A DNA stretch of 64,000 bases from Termitidicoccus mucosus (GCF_038725785.1 NZ_CP109796.1:1-64000); one strand, 5' to 3'; counted from the stretch's first letter, positions 48,578-59,099 are shown. The notes: generated by a model from the sequence alone, not told the origin. Numbers and translations are program-made.

Positions 48578-49216
48578 ATGTCCATCAAGGTAGCAGTTGT
48601 TGAAGACAATGCAGACATCGCCCGCGACATCGCCCAAATCATAACGGAAACGCCTGATTTTGAGCTGTGTTGCGTATGCCGAAACGTGCAAAGCGCCCTC
48701 AAGCGGATTCCGCCGCTCATGCCCGACGTTGTCATCATGGACATCAACCTCCCCGACGGCTCCGGCATACAGGCCACCGAAAAAATCAAGCGCATCATTC
48801 CGCACACCGAGGTAATGATTCTTACGATTTACGAAAACACCGAGGAAATATTCAAGGCGCTCAAGGCGGGGGCCAACGGCTATCTGCTCAAACGCTCCAG
48901 TGGCGAGGAAATCGTCACCGCAATACGCGATCTCATGAACGGCGAAGGGCCCATGACGGGAGAAATCGCACGCAAAGTCATGCAGTTGTTTCGCAAGCCT
49001 GACGTGGCCGCGCAAACCGATGCCCTGAAGGAAAAGCTCACCCCGCGCGAAATCGAAATTCTGCAACTCCTATCAAAGGGGCACACCTCGAAGGACATCG
49101 CCCGTGAGATTTCCCTCAGCGCCTTCACCGTGCGCACACATTTGAGGAACATTTATGAAAAACTCCGCGTGCATACTCGCACCGAGGCCGTCGTGAAGTT
49201 CCTCAAGGGAGACTGA
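48578..49216 (+). CDS. NarL/FixJ-type response regulator
   Basis: This 212-aa regulator has an N-terminal receiver domain with acidic pocket E9/D10 and phospho-acceptor D55 (VVIMDINLPDGSG), and Lys in the LLKRSS strand. The C-terminal LuxR-type HTH is at about 148-208 (LTPREIEILQLLSKGHTSKD, TVRTHLRNIYEKL). The frame is intact. It follows the sensor kinase by 20 bases and is its likely partner. The shared 16-mer found near 45,396 and 49,454 is a reasonable candidate target. Confidence 0.95.
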   Translation: MSIKVAVVEDNADIARDIAQIITETPDFELCCVCRNVQSALKRIPPLMPDVVIMDINLPDGSGIQATEKIKRIIPHTEVMILTIYENTEEIFKALKAGANGYLLKRSSGEEIVTAIRDLMNGEGPMTGEIARKVMQLFRKPDVAAQTDALKEKLTPREIEILQLLSKGHTSKDIAREISLSAFTVRTHLRNIYEKLRVHTRTEAVVKFLKGD

Positions 49217-49282
49217 GTCGCGCAACCGCTACATCGCGCCCCTTGCGGCGCAGACGTCAAATCTGCCTCGGCGCGATTTGAT

Positions 49283-49429
49283 TAGAGCCTGTTATGCACT
49301 TGTATCAGCCGCCTCAGAGAGGGAATTGTTTTGGAAAGAGTCAAAAATGGCCCAAATCCATCGTTTTTCAGTTTCAATTCTGAGCCCTCTCCTATGAGAG
49401 AGCTTTTTCAAAGTGCATAACTGGCGCTA
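49283..49429. mobile_element. MITE-like element, 147 bp
   Basis: The ends are about 20-bp imperfect terminal inverted repeats: TAGAGCCTGTTATGCACTT at 49283-49301, and TAGCGCCAGTTATGCACTT read inward from 49429. The core GTTATGCACTT is perfectly inverted. The element has no coding capacity and lies between the response regulator and the giant PL4 gene. GTTATGCAC-type ends are typical of short elements mobilised by full IS transposases. No transposase occurs in the window. The remainder of the 331-base gap shows only the candidate operator. Confidence 0.7.
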
Positions 49430-49453
49430 GGCAGGTTTGGCCGCCCGTACTGC

Positions 49454-49469
49454 AAAAATACCTCATATG
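49454..49469 (-). promoter_or_regulatory. Candidate operator, second copy of the 16-mer
   Basis: On the minus strand this reads CATATGAGGTATTTTT and differs from 45396-45411 at one position. It lies 78 bases before the ATG of the giant PL4 gene. Its conservation ahead of two transcription units of the same locus suggests a regulator site. Confidence 0.45.
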
Positions 49470-49547
49470 TGCGATAGGCGCGCCGTCGGGTTTTTGTTAG
49501 TCTAGGGAGGAAATATCCCGAGTGCTTTCCCAGACGTGAGAAACAAT

Positions 49548-52500
49548 ATGTCCAAACCCCTGCGCATCATTTTTAAGGCAGTCGGCTTCGTGGCGGCAAC
49601 ACTGTGCGCAAGCATCACCATGACAGCCAATGACCCCGGAGGCGGGGCGCATGGAACAGGCGCGGATGTCACGTTGAGCATGCAAGAAAACAACGTGACT
49701 CTCAGCAACGGCATCGTCACGGCAACCATCAACACGTCCAATGCCCGGGTCATATCCTATCTTTTCCAAGGCACTGAAATGGCGGACACAAACGGCTACA
49801 TATACTACAGCATGGACGGCGGGGACATGTATGAAGGCCCGTCCAACTGCGTCTATACGGTCACCGTAAACACGCCCGACATGATTGATATATCTTGCAA
49901 GGCCGTTTATGCGAACAACGCCAGCCAGAAGCACGCCTTTGACATTGATTGCCACTTTGTTCTGCGCCGGGGGGACACCGGATTATACTCGTATGCGGTT
50001 TTATCGCATCCAGCGAGTTATCCCGCAGCAAGCGTGGGTGAATGGCGCATGGTCTGGAAGCTGCCCTACACCTCGACTGATTGGATTTTCGAACGTATCT
50101 ATGCGGACGAAACCCGCAATGGATTCTGGGGCACCCGCACGGATTTTCTTAATGCCGAATCAACAAGCATAGCGGAAATCATCCAATTCACGACAGGCGA
50201 GCGCGCTGGCGAATACGACTGCAAATACCAATACTCGCTTGAGTATCAAACCGCCGGCTGCTGGGGCCACGCCAGCAATGTAAACAAAAAGGGCGCATGG
50301 TTTGTATTGGGCGGATACGATTACCTCAACGATGGTCCCATAAAGAACGACCTCGCGGTGGCCGAGGCGAATCAGCTCCTGCACTTTGGCAGAAATCATT
50401 ACAATGCCTCGGAAACCATTGTCGCCGCAGGCGAGGAGTGGTCGAAAATATACGGCCCGTTTTTGCTCTATTGCAATTCCACCGCTGCGACGGAAAACGC
50501 AGGTGACGCTCTCTGGGCCGACGCCAAGGCGCAAGTGCAGGCTGAAATCGCCGCATGGCCTTACGCTTGGCTGACAACCGCCGACTATCCCGCAAACGCC
50601 CAGCGCGGTGACGTCAAGGGAAGGATCATCATCACCGATCCGCTCAAGCCCGCGCTCTCCGCCGGAACAAACACATGGGTCGGGCTCTCCCACCTCGACG
50701 AGGGCGGCAACTGGCAATTTGAATCAAAACGCTACCAGACCTGGGTGCATCCCGATGAAAGCGGAAATTTTGTGATCCCCTCCGCTCGCCCCGGCAATTA
50801 CACCCTCACTGTGTTCACCGACGGCGCGGTGGGGGAATACACCCATCCGCAACCCGTGACAGTCACCGCCGGCGGAATAAACGATTTGGGCGATGTCATC
50901 TGGAACGTCATCCACCCCGGCGAGCGAATTATATGGGAGATCGGCATTCCAAACCGTCGCGCCGACGAGTTCCGGCACGGAGATGACTACTGGAAGTCCT
51001 TTTTATGGGAATACTTCCATGAGGAATTCCCGAATCCGCTCGAATATGTTGTCGGAGAAAGCAACTGGGCGACCGATTGGAATTACGCGCACTCCGGTTA
51101 TCTTGTTGACGGCGTCTGGTCGCAATGGAAATGGCGCATCCGCTTCAATCTCGACAGCCTCCCCGCCAGCGGCGATGCCACGCTTACGCTCGCGTTTGCC
51201 AGCATAGATCGCGGCAATGTCCGGGTTTTCGTGAATCAGGAAAGCAACCATTTCGTCGAAGTGTCCCCCGACCCGGCTGGCGGCAGTTCTGGCGGAAACG
51301 CGCTCGCCCGCCTTGGCAACCACGCGAAATACAGCCTGATCTATGTCACGATCCCGGTGTCGTCGCTTCGTATCGGCGCGAACACAATCACCCTGATTCA
51401 GCGCTCGACTGGTTCGGCCCAAAATCACGTCATGTATGACTATATCAACTTGGAAATGCCTGCCAGCGTTTCACCATTGCCGCAGGGCCGCGATCTGGTG
51501 TGGCGCGGCGGAAATGCGGCCAATGCATTCGACAACGCGACGCAAAATTTCGTCACTGGAGACAATCAACCGGCGACATTTTCCGATGGCGACAGCATCA
51601 CTTTTGACGACACGGGCTCGAATTCGCCGTCCGTGACAAAGAGCGGCACGCTCATGCCGGCCAATATAATTTTCAACTCCACACAAGACTATACAGTCGA
51701 AGGCAACGGCTTGTTCAGCGGTCCGATGGCACTCCAAAAAACGGGAAACAGCCGCCTGATATTAAGCAGTGCCAACACCTATTACGGCGGCACCCGAATT
51801 AACGGCGGCATTGTGCAAGCGGGAGCAAATGGCAACGGAGGCATTGGCTGGGGGGCGGTTACATTCAACAGCGGCACGTTGCAGTTGCATGGATACAATG
51901 GCAGCCAAGGCGCAACCTATGGCGAATTGCCGAATACTCTTGTGGTGCCGGAAGGGAAAGCCGGCACTTTGTTGTGTCCGCCCCGCATGGCGGGAGGCGG
52001 CGTGAGCGGCCCGTTGACCGGAAGTGGCACGCTGACCGTGGTGATCGATTATGTGCGCGGGATTTTGAGCGGAGACTGGTCGCTGTTTTCCGGACAAATC
52101 AATGTCATCACCAAACCCAACGCCCCGGCGGAAAACCAGTTTCGCATATCAAATGATTACGGCTACGGCAGGGCATCCATCGATCTGGGCTCGAAAGTCA
52201 TCGTACAAAACATCCAATCGGGCGATGATTTCATCATCGGGATCGGCGCGCTTTCCGGCGATGCCACTGCGCGTATTCAGGGCGGCCCGACCTCTGGAAA
52301 GATAACGACGTGGCAAGTCGGGGCAAAGGGGCTTTCCACAACCTACGCTGGTTCTATCGAGGATCTGACCGGCCCGAGCGCGCTTGCCAAAATCGGCGCC
52401 GGCACGCTCACGCTCTCCGGCGTCAGCACCTACACGGGTGAGACAAGCATTGATGCCGGAACGCTAATCGTCAACGGCGCTCTGGGAACGACCAATGTAA

Positions 52501-54662
52501 CCGTGCGTGCAGGCGCGACCTTGGCTGGCACCGGCACGATTGGGGGAAACGTGCAGGCGGGGAACGAGGCGATTTTGCAGCTTTCGACAACGAACGGTGC
52601 CGGGCTTGTCATCAGCGGCTCTGCCACTCTATCCGGCACAATCACGATCGTGCCCGTTTCCGGTCTTATCGGCGATGGCGCATCACTGGTAACCGGCACG
52701 TATAATATTTTGAAAACATCAGGCGGCATAAACAATGCCGCCGAGTTTATTTGGGCCGAATCCATGGCATCGGAGTTGATCGCCACCGTCAATGTGAACG
52801 GTAATACTCTGAAGTTGGTGCTCGCCGAAGCGCCGCCCCCACCACCTGCGCCCGTCATCTCGGGCACGCTCTCCGTGAGCGCCATAGTGGGCCAGTCATT
52901 CAGCTACACTATCTCAGCGACAAATTCGCCCACGAGCTATGCGGCCTCCGGCCTGCCGGCGGGATTGTCCATCAACACTGTGACAGGCGTAATCACCGGA
53001 GTGCCGGCCACAGCGGGCACGACCAATGTCGAAATTTCCGCAATCAATGCCGGCGGCACCGACACGAAGACGCTCGTCATCACGCTCATCGGGCAACCGT
53101 CCGTCACCAACGCCAGCCACACCTCCGGCATGATCGGCGCGGCATTCTCCCTGACGATAAACACAACCGGCGGCTCGATCACATCCTACGCCGCCACCGG
53201 ACTTCCCGACGGACTCTCCGTAAACACGGGCACCGGCGTCATAAGCGGCACGCCCACCGTTGCGGGCACATATAACATCACGATTTCGGTGACAAACGCC
53301 GCAGGCACGGCGACATTCCAGATTGTCCTCACGATTGATCCCAAAACCGCGCTCACCACGCTCGCAGGCGCGGCAAACACACCCGGCGCAACCAACGGCG
53401 CAAGCACCGCCGCCCGCTTCGACTCACCAAACGGAGCCGCCGCCGATGCCAACGGCAACCTCTACATCGCCGACACCGACAATAACGCCATCCGCAAAAT
53501 CGCAACAGACGGCGCCGTCACCACCTTCGCGACCGGATTCAACGCACCCACCGCCATCGTCATCGACTCTGCGGGCGCGGCGCTCTACGTCGCCGACACG
53601 GGTAACAACGTCATCAAGAAAATCGATGTCGCCACGAGCACCGTCAGCACACTCACCCTCACCGGCCTCGCCGCGCAACTCGACGCACCGCACGGACTCG
53701 CCATCGACGCATCGGGCAACCTCTACGTTGCCGACACCGGCAGTCACACCATCCGCAAAATCGTCACCTCCAACGGAGCCACCACAATCCTCGCTGGAAC
53801 AGCCAATATCCAAGGTGCCGCCAATGGTGTTGGCACCGCCGCTCGTTTCCACATGCCGATGGGCCTGACTATCAATGCCGCCGGCACATACCTCTACGTC
53901 GCGGACACCGGCAACAGCACCATCCGCCGCATCACACTCGCCAGCGTTCTCGTCGAGACAATCACCGGACTGGCCGGCGACACCGGCTCCACCGACGGGC
54001 TCGCCGCCGACGCGCGCTTCAACACCCCGCAGGCCATCGCCATCGACGCCACGGGCAATCTCTACATCACCGACACCGGCAACCATACCATCCGCAAAAT
54101 CGACGCCGCCACGGGCATCGTCACCACGATTGCCGGAACCTCAGGCAGCAGCGGCTCGCAAGACGGCCTCGGCGGTCAAAGCACGCTCAACTCCCCCGCC
54201 GGCATCGCCATCGACGAGACCGGCGAAATCTACGTGCTTGATACCGGCAGCCACACCGTGCGCGTCCTGCAAGTCGGCCCTGTCATCACGACATCGCCCG
54301 CCGGTCAAACCGTGACAGCCGGAGCCAGCGTCACACTCAAGACCGAAGCATCCGGAGCGCCCGCGCCCGCTTGGCAGTGGTATAAAAACAACGCCCCCGT
54401 CGCGAGCGCGACCAATGCCACGCTCGCCTTCACCCCGTCGCAAACCACCGACACCGGCAGCTACCACGCCATCGCCACAAACCCGATGGGCTCCGCCAAG
54501 AGTAATGCCGCCACGCTCACCGTAAACAGCAGCGGCACCACCACACCGAATCCCGACCCCGGCAACTCCGGAGGCGGCGGCGGGGGCGGCGCGCCCAGTC
54601 TGTGGCAGATGCTCTCGCTCGCTCTGCTGCTCATCGTGCCACGCCGCGCGCGCAAATCCTGA
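49548..54662 (+). CDS. Giant PL4 lyase fused to beta-strand, Ig-like and NHL repeats
   Basis: This is a 1704-aa secreted protein with an intact frame. Signal peptide: about 1-27. A complete PL4 rhamnogalacturonan lyase covers about 28-640 (YAVLSHPASYPAASVGEWRM, IWEIGIPNRRADEF, YDYINLEMP). Autotransporter-associated beta-strand repeats follow (about 645-1085; AKIGAGTLTLSGVSTYTGET). Two Ig-like putative-sugar-binding modules come next (about 1100-1265; ASGLPAGLSINTVTGVITGV). NHL repeats cover about 1275-1575 (LYVADTGSHTIRKI). An Ig domain lies at about 1580-1660. The end is a Gly-rich linker, a hydrophobic helix (LWQMLSLALLLIV) and PRRARKS, a tripartite sorting-type tail. I chose the ATG at 49548 over a GTG at 49536. 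It probably attacks pectin at the cell surface. Confidence 0.88.
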   Translation: MSKPLRIIFKAVGFVAATLCASITMTANDPGGGAHGTGADVTLSMQENNVTLSNGIVTATINTSNARVISYLFQGTEMADTNGYIYYSMDGGDMYEGPSNCVYTVTVNTPDMIDISCKAVYANNASQKHAFDIDCHFVLRRGDTGLYSYAVLSHPASYPAASVGEWRMVWKLPYTSTDWIFERIYADETRNGFWGTRTDFLNAESTSIAEIIQFTTGERAGEYDCKYQYSLEYQTAGCWGHASNVNKKGAWFVLGGYDYLNDGPIKNDLAVAEANQLLHFGRNHYNASETIVAAGEEWSKIYGPFLLYCNSTAATENAGDALWADAKAQVQAEIAAWPYAWLTTADYPANAQRGDVKGRIIITDPLKPALSAGTNTWVGLSHLDEGGNWQFESKRYQTWVHPDESGNFVIPSARPGNYTLTVFTDGAVGEYTHPQPVTVTAGGINDLGDVIWNVIHPGERIIWEIGIPNRRADEFRHGDDYWKSFLWEYFHEEFPNPLEYVVGESNWATDWNYAHSGYLVDGVWSQWKWRIRFNLDSLPASGDATLTLAFASIDRGNVRVFVNQESNHFVEVSPDPAGGSSGGNALARLGNHAKYSLIYVTIPVSSLRIGANTITLIQRSTGSAQNHVMYDYINLEMPASVSPLPQGRDLVWRGGNAANAFDNATQNFVTGDNQPATFSDGDSITFDDTGSNSPSVTKSGTLMPANIIFNSTQDYTVEGNGLFSGPMALQKTGNSRLILSSANTYYGGTRINGGIVQAGANGNGGIGWGAVTFNSGTLQLHGYNGSQGATYGELPNTLVVPEGKAGTLLCPPRMAGGGVSGPLTGSGTLTVVIDYVRGILSGDWSLFSGQINVITKPNAPAENQFRISNDYGYGRASIDLGSKVIVQNIQSGDDFIIGIGALSGDATARIQGGPTSGKITTWQVGAKGLSTTYAGSIEDLTGPSALAKIGAGTLTLSGVSTYTGETSIDAGTLIVNGALGTTNVTVRAGATLAGTGTIGGNVQAGNEAILQLSTTNGAGLVISGSATLSGTITIVPVSGLIGDGASLVTGTYNILKTSGGINNAAEFIWAESMASELIATVNVNGNTLKLVLAEAPPPPPAPVISGTLSVSAIVGQSFSYTISATNSPTSYAASGLPAGLSINTVTGVITGVPATAGTTNVEISAINAGGTDTKTLVITLIGQPSVTNASHTSGMIGAAFSLTINTTGGSITSYAATGLPDGLSVNTGTGVISGTPTVAGTYNITISVTNAAGTATFQIVLTIDPKTALTTLAGAANTPGATNGASTAARFDSPNGAAADANGNLYIADTDNNAIRKIATDGAVTTFATGFNAPTAIVIDSAGAALYVADTGNNVIKKIDVATSTVSTLTLTGLAAQLDAPHGLAIDASGNLYVADTGSHTIRKIVTSNGATTILAGTANIQGAANGVGTAARFHMPMGLTINAAGTYLYVADTGNSTIRRITLASVLVETITGLAGDTGSTDGLAADARFNTPQAIAIDATGNLYITDTGNHTIRKIDAATGIVTTIAGTSGSSGSQDGLGGQSTLNSPAGIAIDETGEIYVLDTGSHTVRVLQVGPVITTSPAGQTVTAGASVTLKTEASGAPAPAWQWYKNNAPVASATNATLAFTPSQTTDTGSYHAIATNPMGSAKSNAATLTVNSSGTTTPNPDPGNSGGGGGGGAPSLWQMLSLALLLIVPRRARKS

Positions 54663-54730
54663 AACTCATTTCCCGACGAAAAACTAAAATCCCAAGCACC
54701 CGACAAACACTCCAACCACCGCGCTTCATC

Positions 54731-57700
54731 ATGACTAAAGTTAACTCCCCTCGCAACTGGCTCAAACGCCTCGCCGCGCTCGCCGTCACCGTCGGCGCGT
54801 TTCTCGCGCTCGCCGCCACCGCCAGTGCCGCGACCGTCTCCTCCATCACCCGCCACAGCCCCGCCACCGAGAGCACCACCTCCGCCGCTGTTGTCTTCAA
54901 GGTCACCTTTTCGGAGGCCTTCGCTGACGCCGACGCCGCCGACTTTGAAGCGCTCGCGGCTGCCGGCGTCACAGGTGCTGCCGTCACCGGCGTCCGCGCC
55001 GACGCCGGCGATCCGAGCGTCCTCTATGTCACCGTCTCCGGCCTTGCCCTCGAAAGCGCCGGCACCATCGGCCTGAAAGTTTCCGATACCGCCACCATCA
55101 CTGACTCCGGCGGCAATCCCATCCCGGGCGGCTTCGCTTCCGGCGAAACCTACACACGCACGCCAGCCTCCATTCCCGCCTACAACAGCGCCGTCCGCGA
55201 TACCACCGTCACCTGGCTCGGCACCATCAACAACGACTACAATCTTCCGTCCAATTGGAGCACCGGTGTCGTTCCCGGTTCCGGCGAACGTGTTTCCATT
55301 GATACCACGCTTCCCGGCACACCCGCCATTGACATCCTCCTCGAAAACACCGGCCCCGCTGACGTTTCACATAAAATCGGCGGATTTGCCGCCAGCGGCG
55401 CGCTAACCGGCTCCACCACGCTTACCCTCTCCAGCACCGGCGGCGCGTGGCTCAATCTCGAACTCGATGGCGCATGCTTCTTTAGTCGTAATAACAACAA
55501 TAGCGATCAGCCGTGGACACTCATCCTCAACGACCACACCCGCGTCACCGTCACCGCCACCCACGGTTTTTATTCCCCTCGCGCGGCTGCTTTTTGGGGC
55601 GCGAAAGTCACCGTAAAAACCGGTGCCGAACTCGACGCCGGCACAATTAGGGAGCAGAATTTTAACACGCTCAATACCGAGAAGGACTCTCTCGTCACTT
55701 GGGGCGGCGGATACCAGGCTTACATCAACCAGAGCTCTGTCATCTCCGGCACGCTCCATGCCACGCACGCCAGTGGAAAGGAGGCCCTTCGCATCGCCGA
55801 TGGCGCCACCGGCGTCATCACTCTCGCCGAAACCGGTGTCATACAATATGATTATGTGGATACCTATACCAACCTCAATTACGGCACCTTCATCGTCAAC
55901 GGCACCCACAACGGCAGTGTCCGCACCATCAGCGGACGCGCCAGCACTCTTAGTGGCACCGGTGTCATCAACGGAGACATCCTTCTCAACGGCTCCGGCA
56001 TTGTCGCCGCAGGCGGACAATCCGCCGGTGGCACACTCACGCTCAACGGCTCCGGCACCATTTCCTCCTCGGCCAGCCTCAAGGCCAGTTTCTTCGAGGA
56101 CGGCTCGCACGGCACGCTTAACGTCAACGGCACGCTGACCATCGGCGGCGCCGCCATCCTCAACCTCGCAATCGGCGGCGCCGACTCCGGAGCCACCGCC
56201 GTCCCCGGCCGCTACAAAATCGTCACCGCCACCGCCATCTCCGGCACATTCCCCAATCCCGCGCTCAACGCTCTCGGTGCCAGCGTCAACACCGCCCTCG
56301 AAACCGGCGCCGATCCCGGCACCGGCGGCCAGGCCATCTGGATCAACATCGTTGACCCAAGCGGAGAAACCCCGCCCTCGCTCGCATGGGCCGCCGATGC
56401 CGGCGACCAATCCGCGCAAGTCGGCGAAACCGCCACCTTCACCGTAACTCCCACCGGCACAGGCCCATTCACCTACACTTGGAAAAAGAACGGCGAAACC
56501 ATCTCCGGCGCCACAACTGCCAGCTACACCACCCCGACGCTTACTGCTGCCGACAATGGCGCTGTTTATACCGTCTATGTCAAAGGGGTCGCCTACCAGC
56601 GCGTCCCGCTTGCCGCCACCCTCACCATCGTCACCGCGCCTGGTTTTGCCGCAAACGGCGACCTTCCCGCCAGCACCATCGCCTACGTCAGCGACATCAC
56701 CCTTTCCGTTACCGCCACCGGCACCCCCGCGCCGTCATTGCAATGGCAAATCTCCACCGACAGCGGCGGCACTTGGAACGACATCTCCGGCGAAACATCC
56801 GCCACCCTCGACCTCACCGGCCTCACGTTCTCCGACACCGGCAAACAATACCGCGTGAAACTCAACAACGGCGTCGGCGGCGACATCTTCTCCACCGCCA
56901 CCACGCTCACCGTCAACACCGGCCCGCAACCCGCCCTCTCAGTTTCACCCAACACCGCGCAAACCATCACCAGGGACGCCGGCTCGGTCTCCTTCTCCAT
57001 CACCAACAGCGGAGAAGCAGGCTCCTCGCTCGTCTGGCAGGCCACGCTGACCAACGCCCCCGATTGGGCGCGCATCACCACCGTCACCAGCGGCACTGAC
57101 ACCGGTTACATCACCGTCGAATACGACCTTAATCCACTCGGCACCGGCACCGAACGCTCCACCACGCTCCGCATCACCGGCGAAGGCGCATCAGGCAGTC
57201 CCGCCAACATTCAAATCACACAAGCCGCGAATCCGTTCGTCGTCATCCAAGTCACCTTCGATGCCGGTGAAGGAGCCACGGTTTCCCCCGCCACGAAAAC
57301 CGTCACTCGCGAACTCCCCTACGGCACCCTGCCCGTGCCGGTGAAACCCGGATACACCTTCGCAGGCTGGTTCACCGAACCCGAGGCTGCCGGCACCGAA
57401 GCCACACAGACGACCATCGTGCCTGACCTCAACAACCACAGCCTCCACGCCGCTTGGGTGGAACTCCCGCAATCGGTCCCCGTCATCACAAACAACTACT
57501 CCGCCGAGCAAGTCGTCGCCGTGGGCCGCTCCTTTACTCTCACCGCCACCGCCAGCGGATCTCCGCCCCACCTACCTCTGGCAAATTTCCACGGACGGCG
57601 GCAAATCTTGGAGCGACCTATCCCCTACTAACTCCAACTACTCGGGCGTCCTCACCAGCACACTCAAAATATCCCGCATCAACGCCGGCATGGACGGCTA

Positions 57701-58838
57701 CCTCTTCCGTTATCGCGCTGTCAATGTCAACGGCACCACCTACAGCGATCCTGTCAAGCTTGTCGCCGCCGAGGCCATTTTTGCAGGCCCCGCCGATCTC
57801 GCCTTTGACAGCGCCGGAACGCTCTACGTCGCCGACACGCCCGCCAACATCATCCGCCGCATCGACACCTCCGGCAGCACCTCCGTCTTCGCCGGTGCCT
57901 CCGCCTCCGGCGCGCTCCTCGACGCCACCGGCACCGCCGCCCGCTTCAACCAGCCCACGGCCATCGCCTTCAACGCCGCCGGCGAACTCCTCGTCGCCGA
58001 CAAGGACAACGGCGTGATCCGCAAAATTACCTCCGATGCCCAAGTCACCACCTTCGCCACGGGCCTCGGCAAACCCGTCGCCCTCGCCATCGACGCCAGC
58101 GGCACGCTCTATGTCGCCGACTCCACCAACCACACTATCAGCACCGTGGACACCGACGGCACCGTGGCTCTGCTTGCCGGCCTCACTGGCACCGCGGGCA
58201 ACACCGTCGGCGCCGGCACCGGCGCCCGCTTCAACGCTCCCTCCGGTGTCACCATTGACAACGATGGGTATCTCTTCGTGGCCGACACCGGCAACAACAC
58301 GCTCCGCACACCTGACTCGCTCGGCGTCTTCCTGCACTACGCAGGCACACCCGGCATTGTCGGCACCGCTGACGGCGACGCACCCGACGCCCTCCTCAAC
58401 AACCCGCGTGGCCTCGCCTCCGACGCCGCCGGAAACATCTACTTCGCAGACACCGGAAACCACACCATTCGTGTCCTCGCCGCTGACGGTGAAATCGTCA
58501 CCCTCGCAGGCATGCCCGGCATTTCCGGACTCCGTGACGGCTCCGCAGCCACCGCGCTGTTCAACGCTCCGCAAGCCGTCATCCTCTCGCCCGAAGGCAC
58601 GCTCCTCGTCGCCGACACCGGCAACGCAGTCGTCCGCGAAATCACCTTCGCCGCTGGCGACTTCACCTCAGCCCAAGTCGCCACGCTGGCCGTTACCACC
58701 GGCACGACGATAGGCAACGGCACCGGCTCCACTGGTGGCAGCAGCGAAGGAGGAGGCGGAGGCGGCGGTGCGACTTCAATTCCCGGTCTCGCCCTTCTCG
58801 GCCTCTTCATCGTTATCGCCGCCATCCGTCGTCGATAA
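54731..58838 (+). pseudogene. NHL-repeat surface protein with sorting tail, frameshifted
   Basis: This gene starts 68 bases after the giant PL4 gene. The first frame (to a stop at 57,631) has a signal peptide (LAALAVTVGAFLALAATASA) and a beta-helical module homologous to the autotransporter passenger at 39663 (HKIGGFAA, LNDHTRVTVTA, AAFWGAKVTVKTGAELDAG). Ig-like domains and a Listeria-Bacteroides-type repeat (YGTLPVPVKPGYTFAGWF) follow. A shift near the C4 run at 57,566-57,569 moves into the frame with TYLWQISTDGGKSWSDL, NHL repeats (LYVADSTNHTIS, IYFADTGNHTIRV), a long poly-Gly stretch, and SIPGLALLGLFIVIAAIRRR. It has no enzymatic domain; it is likely a binding or display protein. Confidence 0.82.
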
Positions 58839-58966
58839 GGTCAACATACGCTACATTCCATCATCACGAGTCTGGCAGCGGATCGGTGGTGGAATATTGC
58901 GTTCAATTGGTGGCGCCTGCTCTCACTCGCGCTGCGTCGCATCGCCTCAAAATAGAAAGCATATAA

Positions 58967-58989
58967 TACCATTTTCGAATCACTTTTAG
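58967..58989. repeat. TACCATTT dispersed repeat, copy 1
   Basis: TACCATTTTCGAATCACTTT and the next three bases match 61352-61374 at 19 of 23 positions. It lies within the 476-base gap 58839-59314, where no gene was found. Confidence 0.6.
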
Positions 58990-59004
58990 ACTATAGCAGC
59001 CTCT

Positions 59005-59038
59005 ATCCTTTTTGGAGGGACGGCCTCCCAAAAGGATT
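59005..59038 (+). terminator. Possible bidirectional terminator hairpin
   Basis: ATCCTTTT-TGGAGG (from 59005) pairs with CCTCC-CAAAAGGAT (to 59038) around a short GACGG loop. It is 167 bases past the NHL-protein gene. The A/T-rich outer arms could serve as the tract for termination in either direction, or it may be one more hairpin repeat. Confidence 0.4.
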
Positions 59039-59099
59039 AAATCTCGTTCGGAAATTGTATAACAAAATAACCAACGCAACTCGCAAAGAGGCAAATGAA

